Made by a program: the position numbers and the translations under genes. Source: Sporobolomyces roseus (taxonomy: Eukaryota > Basidiomycota > Microbotryomycetes > Sporidiobolales > Sporidiobolaceae). From it: a stretch of 64,000 bases of DNA. Every line of letters starts with the position of its first letter. Position 1 is the stretch's first letter. The stretch spans positions 558,001-622,000 of the forward strand of contig JADILM010000004.1 in NCBI GenBank assembly GCA_016617785.1. Reading direction: 5' to 3'. Below the pieces are notes generated by a model that made no database searches, was not told the DNA's origin, and saw only the letters and a program-made list of their open reading frames with translations. Below, one piece after another: positions 1 to 13,660 of the stretch.

Positions 1-589
1 TCGACAAGTTGCTGGCGTAAGGGAGAATGAGGTGCGAGGAGGTGAGGAATGAAGTGTTCCGTGTCGAGGTAGTTGTGGAAATGGAGTGATGCTAGGTTAT
101 CAAAGTAACCCAATTTGAGAAAGAACTTGAGGCTCGGGACTTGGCATGGTTTCCCTCCTCCAGGCGAAGAATAATCGAAGGAGATCTAACGAAAAACACT
201 CTCATCGTTAGTCATCGCCTGGCTCTTACTCGAAACACAGAGCTAAGCTCACACTCGTAGGTTTGACGATTTCCCTCTTCTCCCGCTTCGATCTCGACCA
301 AGGGTTGATCCATCCCAAATTCGTTGTCAAATACCTCGCAATCCGCTTCGCATCCTTCAAGACGGGTCGATCATATAGAGCACCAGTCCCAAGTAGACAT
401 AATCGTCTGTTTGTCAATACGAGCGAGGCGAGATCGTTCTGACGTGTGGGAGAGTCGGGGGAAGAGATTAAATCTGTAAAATGGGAGAAGGGGAATCAGC
501 GAGATTGGCAGGGGAGAAGATCGGATGGAGAGGAGCTTACCGAGGATACGATCAAGAAGTTCATTAGGTAGTTGATCTAGTCTAGCCAT
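1..589 (-). CDS. F-box domain protein, 3' part beyond the left edge
   Basis: The protein opens with an F-box (residues about 3-45), beginning LDQLPNELLDRIL and running on to a VLTNRRL segment. F-box proteins bring substrates to SCF ubiquitin ligases through Skp1. The start is the ATG at 589-587. Exons are 541-589, 253-473 and 185 downward. Intron 474-540 has a GTAAGC donor. Intron 186-252 has a GTGAGC donor, contains ACTAAC, and ends in TTAG. The joined frame stays open to base 1, so the C-terminal substrate-binding part is missing from the window. The segment after the second intron resembles the leucine-rich stretches that follow the F-box in many fungal members. It is not an obvious copy of the array at 13.6-20.6 kb. 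The F-box call is firm; the substrate is unknown. Confidence 0.8.
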
Positions 590-827
590 GTTGAGGGAGA
601 GTTGAGGGAGGTGGAAACAGAGATTGGGAAGGAAACGCGTTCTAGTCGAGCTGTCTCTTCGGTGAAGCGATTGTTGAAGTTACTAAGAAGGTAGAGTGAT
701 CGCTATTGTATAGTTTGCGCGCTGTCTTGAAAGTGGAACACGTTGTGAAGAGTCTAAGCAAGACAAGTTTGCCTCGCAGCGTGCCTTCCCTCTCTCCTCC
801 ACTTTACCTCTCACTTCCCAGTAAACC

Positions 828-2982
828 ATGCCCGACAAGATTGCCCTACAAGATTTATCAGCAGAAGAGGAAGCCGATCGCTTGTTAGCAGAGGAAGAAG
901 CAAGAACTGGACCGACTTCAACTTTCACTCCAAAATCAGACGATACAGAATTCAGGGAAGGGCTGAGAGAGTTGGAAGAGGAGGATGGATTACCTAGTCC
1001 AGTCAGTGCAGGAGGGGGTCATTCAACTACTGCTGTGAGTCGACTGAAAACCGTTACATCGCAGTCGCCAGTTCTTGCCTCGACAGCACCTCCTACTCGA
1101 CTGGGACAGTGCTTGTCGACTTGTCATACTTCTTGAAGAGCTCTCGAAGGGTGATCAAGCGTGTTCAAGAGGAAGGGGGAGGCTGAGTAATTGGAACGTT
1201 CGCTGATATTCTCGAATTGATAGGTCAGGAGAATGCATCCTGCACCTATCATAGCTATCTGGATCTTCCTCTCTTCATCCGTCATCTTGTTCAATGCCGT
1301 GAGTTCTTCCTTTTCCCTTCTCTCTGCTCAAACCCCGACATAGATTGACCCTTCGTTCTCCCTTCCCTCGTACAGTGGATTCTGTGAGTCGAGATTCAGT
1401 TTCAGCGACGATCACATCAGTCTCTGAAGAATGAACCTCCCTTCACAGCGGAAAAGATGAAGGGGATCTCAACTTCCCTTACCCCAGTTCGTCTTCTTTT
1501 CTGAATCCCACACTTCTTCCTACTGACTGACTTCTTCTTAACGAGTAGTCACTCTCACAACGTTTCATCTCGTCTACGCAACGATCGCGACTCGCTTAAT
1601 GCGTCGTTTCACCCCCTTACTAGACGGACTCGATAACGTAGACATTACATGGCAGAGATGGTATTCAAACGTAAGAGTGGCCTCTTCCTTCCCTTACTCT
1701 CTTTCGCAAGCAATCAAGCTGATTCAAAAGAGAGAAGGAGAGGAGTAGATTGTACCCATCGGAGCTTTATTCTCTGGTTCACTAATTTTCAATAATCTAG
1801 CTTATACGACTCTCTCAGTCCCTTTCATTCAAATGTACCTCTCTCGCTCTCCCTCCCTCTGTCCCTCCTCTCTCTCTCTCTCTCTCTCTACTAATCCTCT
1901 CGACGTGAGAAAACAGGTTGAAAGCGTTCACTTCAGTCGCAGTGATGGGTTTGTCAGTCTTGATGGGTCTCGAACAATTCTCGAGAAGAACGGCAATCAC
2001 TGTCGTCGCAATCTCGTTGGGAGTCATGGTCGCTAGTTATGGTGAAGTCAATTTCGTACTCGGTGGTTTTTTGGCTCAATGTATTGGGATCGCGTTCGAG
2101 GCGACTAGATTAGTGTACGTTCGCTCCTCATCACTCTCAATCTCGATTATGATATCAGAGATTGAGTGCTTGGTCTCGAAATGTACAGTGCGATTCAAAA
2201 ACTACTTCAAGGTTTACGAATGGATCCTCTCGTTTCCCTCTACTACGTTTGTCTCTCTCTCTCCCTTGTCTCCCTATCGTTCTCCATTTCTCCCGTTTTT
2301 GACTTACCATCCTCAATCGAACAGTACGCACCCGTCTGCGCCTTGTTCAACACTCTCCTGATCCCGCTCTTCGAAGGACTCGAACCACTCCAACTAATCC
2401 TACCCACCGTTGGACCCTTCACTCTCTTCCTCAATTGCAATATCGCTTTACTTTTAAACATCTCGGTCGTATTCCTGTACGTTCTCTCTCGTCTCAGCTT
2501 AAACGAGATTGTGCTGATTCGAGAACAACGGTACAGGATTGGATGTGCGAGTTCATTGATTTTGACTTTGAGTGGTGTATTAAAAGATATCCTACTCGTT
2601 CGTTTTCTTTCCCACTGCTGTCCTCCCTCCTACAGACTACGCGCGAACCGAGCTGAAAAAGATGACAAGCGTCAACCCCAAATAGGTCGCCGGATCAATG
2701 TTCATTTTTGGAAGTGTCGTTACTTTCACTCAAATGTTCGGATACTCGATCGCTCTCGTCGGTCGTAAGTTTTCTCTCTCTTCTCTCTTCTCTCGTCTTT
2801 TCTTTTACCCTTTCTCCGACTTCTCGTTGGGGGGAAAGCGCGAACGTTTTTCCGCGTTGAGAAGAGAACTTACGAAGACTGATATGAGATTGAATTAAAA
2901 AACAGTTTTCGTATTCAAGACGAGTCCGGATGTGTTGGCGGGTTATGTGGCTACTATCAAAGCTATGGTCGGCTTACGATGA
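828..2982 (+). CDS. TPT/SLC35-family sugar-phosphate or nucleotide-sugar translocator
   Basis: Twelve exons give 386 aa: 828-1034, 1224-1298, 1376-1383, 1449-1486, 1549-1670, 1749-1834, 1917-2114, 2189-2246, 2325-2476, 2537-2597, 2686-2764 and 2906-2982. All phases agree. After a hydrophilic acidic N-terminus of about 70 residues there are roughly ten hydrophobic helices. Family landmarks are WIFLSSSVILFNAWIL, the FPYPITLTTFH segment, FIQMLKAFTSVAVM, GVMVASYGEVNF and a TSPDVLAG loop near the end. These match the triose-phosphate-transporter superfamily, the KT/KD-like group also found in plants and fungi, which exchanges sugar phosphates or nucleotide sugars across Golgi or ER membranes. Substrate cannot be read from the sequence. 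Exon 3 is only 8 nt and encodes part of the conserved WIL motif. The first intron (189 nt) is the least certain boundary. Confidence 0.85.
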
Positions 2983-3385
2983 ACGCGGTAATGGAGCTAC
3001 TGAGAACGATAGACCAGAAGGAGGAGGGAAGGAAAGGTTTTGCTACTCTATGGACAATTTACATTTTACCTTTTTTTTTTTATTTCCTCTGCTTCGTCAG
3101 GCACGCAATCCGCTCGACATGTCGTGGTTCGAAGGACAGGGTCAGAGAAGAGAGAATCGCTCGCTCGAGACCAATTTTACGCAACAAACAATCGACTTGA
3201 GACTACTGCCTCTGCAGTGATGAGAACAGCTCGAACGGTTGCAGGAAATTGTGAGAAGAAGCAAGTTATATATAGATTGCGTGTAAAGAAGCAAATGTTA
3301 TGACAACAAGAGTAGGAGAGAGTTGGAGCAACTAACAACAAAAGAACAACGACGACCCACCACTGATCAGAACTTTCTGAACACT
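2983..3385. other. Convergent intergenic spacer, no gene seen
   Basis: This 403-nt stretch lies between two convergent genes. It carries a run of T near 3069-3080 that could serve 3' end formation of the TPT gene. The open frames here are short and have no recognisable content. Confidence 0.6.
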
Positions 3386-5070
3386 TTAATCCTTTTTAAC
3401 TTTCTTGCCCGTCTCTTGATCGTAATCTTCCGGATGAGTGATCCTCAACATAGTACCCATAATCTTCTCATACACCAATAAAGTCACGGCAGAACTCGGT
3501 ACAGTCCTCAACAAATTGACTCCCATACCTCTATAAAAACCTTTCACACCTTCTTCTTTGATGATCCTTCTACCGGTTGGCAAGAGTCCTTCGAAGAGGA
3601 TTGCTTTTTTCGAAGAGGATTTGAGTTGGTTCTTTTGGATTTGGAGTCGAGTTCGTAGGACTTCGTGGGGGTACGTGGCGACTGATGCGATCATTTTTGA
3701 TACGGAGGAACAGAAGAGGATAGTTGAGGATGGAATATCTGAACCATCTTCAGGACCTGTGTAAATCCCGAAACCATTTCCATCAGTTTTTTGTGTTGTT
3801 CTTCAAGATAAGACGATAGAAGAGGAAACCAGGAACGTACGATAGAAAGTTTTGAATTGTTCGTATAATGGGAACTGAACGGCTACATGAGCGACTCCGA
3901 ACAAAGATGGTAACATTCCTCGATAGAAAGCTTTCGGACCTTCTTCCCTCCAGATCCGAACTAGCGCATCTCCAGTATGTCGGTATCGTGGATCTTTAGA
4001 ATTTGGTCTTTGAGTCTAATTAACATGAGAAGGGAGTTTTTAAGTGAGAGTTGGAGAGAAAAGGGGAGGGAGAAGAGAGAGAGAAAGTCGTACCATGAAT
4101 CGAGTTTTAACTACCCATAATGGATTCGTTAGGATTGTACCCGATGCTCCGGCAGTCATGGCTGCTGTGATGTGTGATATCGCATCGTCTTGACCTAGAG
4201 AAAGAAGAACGCAAGAAAAGCTCAAAAAGAAGTCAGTTCTGGTTCTCTTCCTTCTGACTTTGCATGCTCGAGTTCAATGTGAGGGTTGAGGTAGGAGTTG
4301 AAGGTGAAATAGTTTGGGGAAGGAGGGATCAGACGCCCCTTTCGGGAATTTTGTCCAATGTTCATGAGCATCCACTCGAAAGCAGAAGGTTCGTCAGAGG
4401 TCTAAGGATACGTAAACGTAAAAGTTTGGGATCATCATATCCCTCTCGCTCCCCAACTATCCTACTCCTTTTTTCTCTCCCATCACAACTGAACTCGAGA
4501 GAAGAGGGAAAAAGGGAACAGGGAGGGTTTTGCTTACCTCGTATCCGGGATAAGTTTACTTTGACTTGATCGTAAACTGTGAAATAGATGGCCCATGTTG
4601 GGAGGTAACCAATGATTGTGGGTCCTAATCCTCTGTATAATCCTCGAAATCCATCATGTAACCAAATTTGTCGGAAAACACCTGTAGTTTTGAGAGTGAG
4701 GTTTAGGTTGTAGAGTTTATGGGATTGGAATGAGTGAGTGGTGTTAGAGTCGTCATAGTGGGAGAAGAGTAAGAAGTGAAGTGAAAAGAAAGAAGAAGAA
4801 GATGGTCAGCGCTTTGTTGAACTCGATTCCAAATTCGAGATAAGGAATAAGAGAATAGTAAAGAAATTACTGACCCATTAAACCTTTTGGACCATCATGA
4901 GCACCTCCTGCCTGTAATTTAGTTTTAATGACATCCAAAGGGCACGTAACTACACTAGTGACCAATCCAGCTCCCGCACCTGCCAACATTGATTCGGCAC
5001 CTTTGAACCAATGAGTCGTTTCTCCGAACCTTGTGTGGTGGGGATCTCGATCTGAGATGGTTATTCGCAT
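3386..5070 (-). CDS. Mitochondrial carrier, NAD+/folate/pyrimidine-nucleotide type (NDT1/YIA6-like)
   Basis: Exons 4875-5070, 4538-4681, 4094-4194, 3841-4015 and 3386-3756 join to 328 aa with all phases consistent. The three carrier repeats are visible through PLDVIKTKL, PLWVVKTRF and PHEVLRTRL. Tryptophan replacing the acidic residue in the second signature, with the GYLPTWAIYFTVYD segment after the first repeat, is typical of the subfamily containing yeast NAD+ carriers (YIA6/YEA6), SLC25A32 and pyrimidine-nucleotide carriers. Such proteins exchange nucleotides or cofactors across the inner mitochondrial membrane. The exact substrate within the subfamily is an inference. The first intron uses a GTCAGT donor; the others are ordinary. 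The gene is divergent from ALG6 and convergent with the TPT gene. Confidence 0.88.
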
Positions 5071-5787
5071 TGGAGATAACGTGGTAATATTGACTGATTC
5101 GACTGGAGGGAGAGGTAAGGGAGGGAAGAGTGGGAGAGTGGGGTGAGAAGGGGGAGGAGAAAGGATCTAGAGGGGATGAGGCAGCGTGGGAGAAGATCTA
5201 ATATGCTCTATTGAATGGTAGGGAGTAGTCTGAATCAGTCTGCGTGCACTAGAGAGTGGTACAGATGGAATGGAATACGCGACAACTCACAAACTAATTC
5301 AAAGTATTGATGAGAAAGAAGGATATGCTGGATCCGAGATATATCTATAGAGCTGCAACCTAGTCGTCTACAGAATTGCGAGAGTGAGTACGACAGGCGA
5401 GTGGGACGAGAGAGAGAGGGAGAAGAGGGAGGAGAAGCGAGTTGACGACACGGGACAAATTCATTCGGGTAACTCGGCTTGTCTTCTCACTCTACACTAG
5501 ACTCTCTCCCTTTATATACACAGCTCTCCTGGCATCAGACTGGCCAGTACCAGCAGAAGGAAGCGACTCGAATACGATTACCCCGGCTGACAACAACCAC
5601 CTACTCGATTGCACGACCAAGCAAGCACTACACGACACTATCAAGACCTACTCAAACATCGTTGCATCATCAAACGAGCCGCGTCAAGCCCTCTTAGTCC
5701 CTCCTTCTTCCTCCCTCTCTAAAAAGTCCCCACTTCCTCCCTTTCCCCTCCTCCCTCCCTCCCACCCAACAAACCTTACTCGACAAA
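5071..5787. promoter_or_regulatory. Divergent promoter region between the carrier and ALG6
   Basis: These 717 nt separate two divergently transcribed genes and must hold both promoters. The last 100 nt before the ALG6 start are a strong C/T tract, a common feature ahead of fungal starts. No other gene is evident. Confidence 0.5.
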
Positions 5788-8551
5788 ATGTCCCGTATCT
5801 CTCAAACGCACGCCGACTCCTCCTCTGCTCCGACAACTCATCAACGCCGACGTTTACCCTCTACGACGACGGCCTCGACTTCCTCCCGAATCTTTCAACC
5901 CCTTCACCTCGACCCATCTTCTTCTTCCCACCTCCCCTCCCCCGAAGAAGGTCCTCCCGAATCACTCTTTCGATCTAGATTAAGTTCAAACGGAGGAGGA
6001 GGTTCTGGATTCAGGGAGAGGGATCCAACTCCCTCTACACGATCCCAATCCCGTCGACCCTCACAACCTCGAGCACAAGAGAACGGCAGTCACGCAGGAT
6101 CAGGGTTCAGTAGACGTTCCAACAACAACAAGGGATGGGAATCTGCCGCTTCAGAGTCTGGGATGAGTGGATTATCTGTTTTGTCTGCATTTCCAGATGC
6201 TTTCGAAGTCAGTAGGAGGAAGAGGGAGAAGAGGAGAGAGAAAGAGGCGAGGAGGTTATTGGAAGATGAGGAGAGAGAGAAAGTGGGAGTGAGAGAAGAA
6301 GAAGAAATGTCAGTGCGAGTCGGAGTCGGAATGGGAGTGGATCCGACCGATAGTCCGTTGAGGGGATGGGTTAGGTGGATGTTGGGGAATGGGGCAAGTA
6401 GTTGGGATAGATGGAAATGTGTAATCGTGTGTTTGGGAGTGACGGTCGGCGTCAAATGGATAGTTGGATTAGGAGGTTATTCAGGTAAGACTTTCAACCT
6501 CTTGTTCGAACGGGATTTGGAAAACTGATTAAACCGAGTTCAATCTTGCAGGTCTCGGGATACCGCCGTTGAGAGGCGATTTCGAAGCTCAACGACATTG
6601 GATCTCCTTGACATCATCTTCACTCTCGTCCCTTTCCTCCCTCTCGATTCCTTTCACTCCATTCTCAATCCCACTCTATCACCCATCGTCGAGTTCCACA
6701 ATGAATACGACAACAGTGGTGCGAGCTAAAGAGTGGTATTCCCACGACCTGAATTATTGGGGATTAGATTATCCACCTCTGACAGCGTACCACTCCTATT
6801 TCCTCGGTCTCATCGCTCGTCTCTCACCTTCCACCTCACCCTACATTACGCTTCGACCTCATTCCCTGAACTCGACGATAGAGGAATTGGGAAGATGGGA
6901 GGAAGAGATGGTTGAGTTGGAAAAGGAGGGAGGCATGAAGAATTTCATGAGGGGTACTGTGGTAGGAGGGGACCTGTTATTGTGGGTCACTGCTGTGGTG
7001 TGGTATTGTTGGTGGAACTTTGGGAGGAGTGGATCGAGGGAGAAAGGCAAGAAAGGAATTAGTGAGAAAGCTTTTAGGAGAACCGTGCGTCATTTCTTAC
7101 GATACATCTTTAAAGCTATCTGTGGATAAACACTGATGTATCGAAGAGAGGCCGCACAGATCGTTGCGAGTTTGACGATACTCTTTCAACCTGCTTTGAT
7201 TCTCATCGATAATGGTCATTTCCAGTGAGTTTTCGGGAAACCACCTCTTTTTTCAGCTTGAATCAAAAAGCTGAGCAGGTCTCCTTGGACTCAGATACAA
7301 CTCCTTGATGCTTGCTCTCACTTTGTGGTCCATCAACGCTTTCCAATCTGGACATGATCTGATCGGTTCAGTCCTGTTCGTCGCGAGTTTGGGATTCAAG
7401 CAGATGGCACTGTATTACGCTCCGGGAGTGTTCGCGTATCTGCTAGGCAAGTGCTTGTGGCTAGGAGGTAGAGAGGGGTGAGTTGACTCTGATTCCGTCG
7501 TTTCTCGTTGACGAAATCAGAGCTGACTCTCTCCTCGAGATAGTCTCAACCTATTCCTTCACCTTGGTCTCACAGTCGCCCTCTCGTTCACTCTTCTCTT
7601 CCTCCCTTTCCTGAAGCCCTTCCCGGCCTCACTCTTCCAAGCACTTCACCGAATCTTCCCCTTCGCCCGAGGACTCTTCGAAGATAAAGTTGCAAACTTC
7701 TGGTGTACCCTCAACATCGTCATCAAGCTTCGCAATCTCGCATCTGTACAAACCCTTGCGAGGTTGAGTTTAGTCATGACTGGATTGGCCGTCTTGCCGA
7801 GCACTGCAGGAGTCGTTTGGATTTCGTATCGATTAGGTCAACGTGCATCCTCATCAAAGTCAAATTCGGGATCCACGGCAAGCTCAAACTCGCCAGCAAA
7901 GGATCCTTCGAGACCGGCACCGACCTCACATTTACTCCCTCACTTACTCCTCACTTCCTCCCTATCGTTCTTCTTGTTCTCGTTCCAAGTTCACGAGAAA
8001 TCGATTCTTCTCCCTTTGATGCCTTTGACGTTATTGATGGGTGCAAGGGAGAAAGGATATGGCAGATTGGATTGGGAATGGGGAGTATTGATGAACAACG
8101 TTGCGGTCTTCTCGTCAGTCGTCTTCCCTCCTTCTCTCTTCTCGAAACGACTGAACTAATCTAACTTTTCGGCGTGACGTAGAATGTTCCCATTACTCAA
8201 GAAGGATGGATTGATCGTTCAATACGTCGCTCTCACTCTGTTATGGAACTTCTTGATCGGTTACAACCCGTTCAAACTTCGTTCAAACTCTTTCGTCAAA
8301 CTCCTTTCCCTCGTACGCTTTCATCTCTCTTCTCTTCTCTGTCTCGACTGACTTTGATGATTCCGAAACAGACCGCATACTCTACAATCTTGATTCTGCA
8401 CACTCTCGAATTCTTGACGACTCCTCCACCTCACCTTCCCGACCTCTTCCCAGTTCTGAACCTGACGGTGAGTGCCGGAGTGTTTGGATTGGCGTGGCTT
8501 TGGGGAGGCAAGCGATTGGCACAGGAGAGTTGGGCGATCGGGGGTTTCTAG
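5788..8551 (+). CDS. ALG6: ER dolichyl-P-Glc:Man9GlcNAc2-PP-dolichol alpha-1,3-glucosyltransferase (ALG6)
   Basis: Seven exons (5788-6484, 6552-7084, 7151-7224, 7295-7477, 7544-8113, 8183-8312, 8372-8551) give 788 aa. The enzyme adds the first glucose to the lipid-linked oligosaccharide in the ER lumen. The catalytic-loop motif GDFEAQRHW, then YWGLDYPPLTAYHS, HFQYNSLML, ARGLFEDKVANFWC and FQVHEKSILLPLMPLTLL follow the ALG6/ALG8 order. The arrangement after the first membrane segment (VKWIVGLGGYSG, then GDFEAQRHW) matches ALG6 best. The protein is well above the usual 500-550 aa. About 205 Ser/Pro/Arg-rich residues precede the first membrane helix, and a Ser-rich insertion of roughly 35 residues sits between EAQRHW and KEWYSHDLNYWG. 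Both are in frame with no splice sites that would remove them. Confidence 0.93.
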
Positions 8552-9013
8552 AGTAAAGAGAGGATAAACGGAAAAATGTAACAATGTCTGGCATTTGAAA
8601 GCGAATCTCCTTGTTGAGAGTTGCTGAAAAAGATCGTGATGGGAGAGAGGCTTCGAGACGGACGGATCAAGACTGCTTGCCTATCGTTCGCGCTTAATGC
8701 TTCGAATCGCATTTTGACGGGAATCGAGAGGAATCCTTGTGATCTGTCTTCGTTCCTGCCTCCAAACAGTCTGTCTTTCCGAATGCTTTCAGTGTTCGGC
8801 TACAGAACGAGACGAAGGAAGATGGAAACGACGAAGGAAGTTGGAACTACATTCAAGCGGGAGAGAAGCGGAGGACAGAGGGAGGAGCCGCTGCTTGACA
8901 CGTGCGAGATTGCTGTCGGCTCCAGCGGCTTTTTCCCTCCAAAAATAAAGTCGAAGATTCCTCCCTCACCTCTTCCCCCTTGACTCTACTCTTCACTTCT
9001 CCCATATCATATC
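8552..9013. other. Intergenic region upstream of the aminotransferase
   Basis: This 462-nt stretch holds the 3' end of ALG6 and the promoter of the next gene. It ends in a C/T-rich leader just before the ATG at 9014. No further gene or repeat was found. Confidence 0.5.
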
Positions 9014-11023
<2,010 letters not shown>

Positions 11024-11457
11024 AAAAGCGAGAACTTTCGTCAAATTTCCCGCATCATTCTGCTTTCTTCCTCAGGCTAGTCCTATCTTCCCCCTCGACG
11101 AGACTCATACCCTCTCGTCATTGTCATCCTCATGCTCCTTATACATATATCTCCTCTGTCCCGAGTCTCATTCCCGCTTTCTTTGAACGGAGATTATATT
11201 TCGATAGTTTGGCTACCTTGTATTCCTAGATCATCTTTACAAGCTCTTTGTCTGTCTGTCGTCGTCGTCGTCGTCCAGACAGCGAGAGGAATCGGGGTAT
11301 TGCGAAGACGGACCTCGACGCGAGATTTTCAAATCTCCAATCTTTCGCTCTTTCATTTCTCCCACAAACTCCCTTGTTCATATCGCTCGCTTGTACATAT
11401 CATATCGGTGTATCTCTATCATAAACGCGGGATCGCCTCGTCTCAAACGCGTCCAAG
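11024..11457. other. Intergenic region upstream of the O-fucosyltransferase-like gene
   Basis: These 434 nt include a short GTC trinucleotide run near 11258-11273. I see no gene here; the stretch must contain the 3' end of the aminotransferase and the next promoter. Confidence 0.5.
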
Positions 11458-13459
11458 ATGAGTTCCCGTACGTTACCATTTTTAGTTCACTAAACTCTCG
11501 TTCGCAGTCCCCTCAAATGCTAACGTACGAACGTCAAATACAACGTACATCTAGCTTCGACGCCTCCCCGAAGGATCCACTCTTCACACCTTCATCAACG
11601 ATCAGTTTCTCGAACTCCTTCATTTCCAACTTCTCCTCCTTCGAATCGATCAAGTCCAGTCTATAGTCTCATGCGAGACTCGCCGAAACATCCGAGGAAT
11701 AGATTGGCAGATTCAGTCGCTTCAGCAAGCGAATTCGTAGGAAGGAGAGGGTTTAAATTTGGGAAGAAAGGGGACAGGGGAGGGGATGGTGGAGTGAGGA
11801 GGCTGGTCGTATTGACAGTGATAGCGTTAGGATTACTCGTATTGCTCGAGAGAAGTTGGAATGGTGAAGAATCGATGTTTCGGACGGGGAGAAAGATGGA
11901 TGATTTCGCAGGATTGAGATCGATGGACATCAAGGAGAAGGAGCGACTCGAATCGGTACTGAATCAGGACCTGGCGTACAATCAACGGCACGCGCAGTCG
12001 AATCAAGTCGATAGACCAGAAGAACCCGTCGATAGATGGATCAGAGTTTCGAGACCTGCTCCTGCTCGACTCGACAATCCTCCACCTCCTTCTCGACCAT
12101 CACCCGAATTTGCCGTCGTCCCCTCAGCCTACACCTTTGATCCTTCTCAACGGTTCATCTTTGTAGGATGGATGGGAGAGCAAGTACGTTCAAAATTCTA
12201 CTTTTCCAACGAAGGGTTTGCTAACTCCAAGTTGTCGCCAGGAAACAAAAGCGCAAGCACATCTGTATCAACTAGGTCTCCTCGCACTCGCTACGAATCG
12301 TACCCTTGTTCTCCCGGGAGTTCGAAAGTCAAGATTCGGTTCATGTTACCTTCAGAACGACTTCACTCTGTACTACGCTGCCGATACCTTTGATCGATTC
12401 GGCATTCCCTACATCACCGCTTCCGACTTTTCCTCCTGGCTCAAACAAAACGAAGAAACTCCGACTGCTCAAATGGTTTCCTTCGCTCGAGGAGATGCGG
12501 TTCCCCTCGCAGACCTCGATGCGACTCCTCAACACTTCTGCCTCGACTCTTGGCGACTCGACTGGACGCAATACGAACAGAGAGCGTTCTTCATCTCGAC
12601 AACCGACTGGAAATCGCCCGAAGTCCGAACGAATTATGGGGAGGAGGTCGTCAAAGCACTCCTCGAACAAGATCAAGCATCAGTCATCGTCATTCAATAT
12701 AACCTCCGCTTCCCCTTCCTCACTCCCGATTCCATCGCATCGTTATCTCCATATCATTTCCCTCCACCTCAACCATATTCCTATTTCCCTTACTCCTCCC
12801 ATTGGCTTGATCTCGGTCACGCTATCTCCGATCAACTCTCTCCCTTCGTCGCCGTCCACTGGCGAACTGAAACTCTCGAAGTCGAACGAATCGCTACTTG
12901 TGGAGTTTCGCTCGTTCAAGAACTTCGAAGAATTCGAAAAGAACACCCAGCGATCAATACACTCTACCTCGCTACCGATTACCCTCTCGACCTCATCCGG
13001 AATGGAGGTCACTTGCCGAAAGCCGTCGTCGCAAATTCGGGAACGATGGGGAAAACTCTAACTCCCGCTCACCACGATGCGATGAGAGCGTTCCTTTCGT
13101 TACTCGAAGGTGAAACGGACGACGATTCTTTCCACCTGACGACATTCCAAGAAGAATCTCGACTCGTACATCAACTCGAATCGATACTTCCCTCAGGGTC
13201 TGGAGGAGTCGAAAGTTTGGATCCCGCGATCGCTGGACTCGTCGACAAGGTCGTACTATCGAACGCCGAACTCTTCTTTGCTGGTTTACCTGTTTCAGAG
13301 GACAAGGTGTCGGGTTGTGCGAAACTTTCTCAGTTTACAACTCAGGTGATCACTGGGCGGAAAGAGGTATTGGCGAAAGCGGCATCAGAGGATGAGGATA
13401 CGAGGTTGTGGAACGATGTCGGACACTTTGCGATCACGGGGAGGGAGGTGGATCGTTAG
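11458..13459 (+). CDS. GDP-fucose protein O-fucosyltransferase-like type II membrane protein
   Basis: Exons 11458-11467, 11555-12183 and 12242-13459 give 618 aa. The first coding exon is 10 nt. I preferred it to the ATG at 11671 because the frame is open upstream to a TAG acceptor at 11554, with a GTACGT donor at 11468 and a GCTAACG branch-like site between. The N-terminus is Ser/Arg-rich. A single hydrophobic anchor (VVLTVIALGLLVLL) follows, then a stem and a lumenal domain. The domain shows FIFVGWMGEQETKAQAHLYQ, NRTLVLPG and the sugar-nucleotide motif VAVHWRTETLE (H-x-R-x-E), as in the O-FucT superfamily. The role is probably fucose or related sugar transfer in the Golgi or ER. Fungal members are poorly characterised, so donor and acceptor are unknown. 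Confidence 0.8.
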
Positions 13460-13660
13460 GAGAACATGTAGCATTGTACTATACATCTCATTTGATAACT
13501 TGCACTCTTGTCACGCTCAACGCTTCAGCTCGAGAGTAGCGATCGCACGATCTCGCGTCTTTCCAGCGCATAGATGAGACTACAAGGAGAAAGATTGTAC
13601 TGTCGAATTTCCGCAACCTATGTTCTTCTGAGTTCTCTACAAACAACTTCCTCTCCCTTC

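Noticed and set aside
1867..1890. CT dinucleotide microsatellite
   Set aside because: It lies inside intron 6 of the TPT gene and is probably just the pyrimidine-rich tract of that intron.
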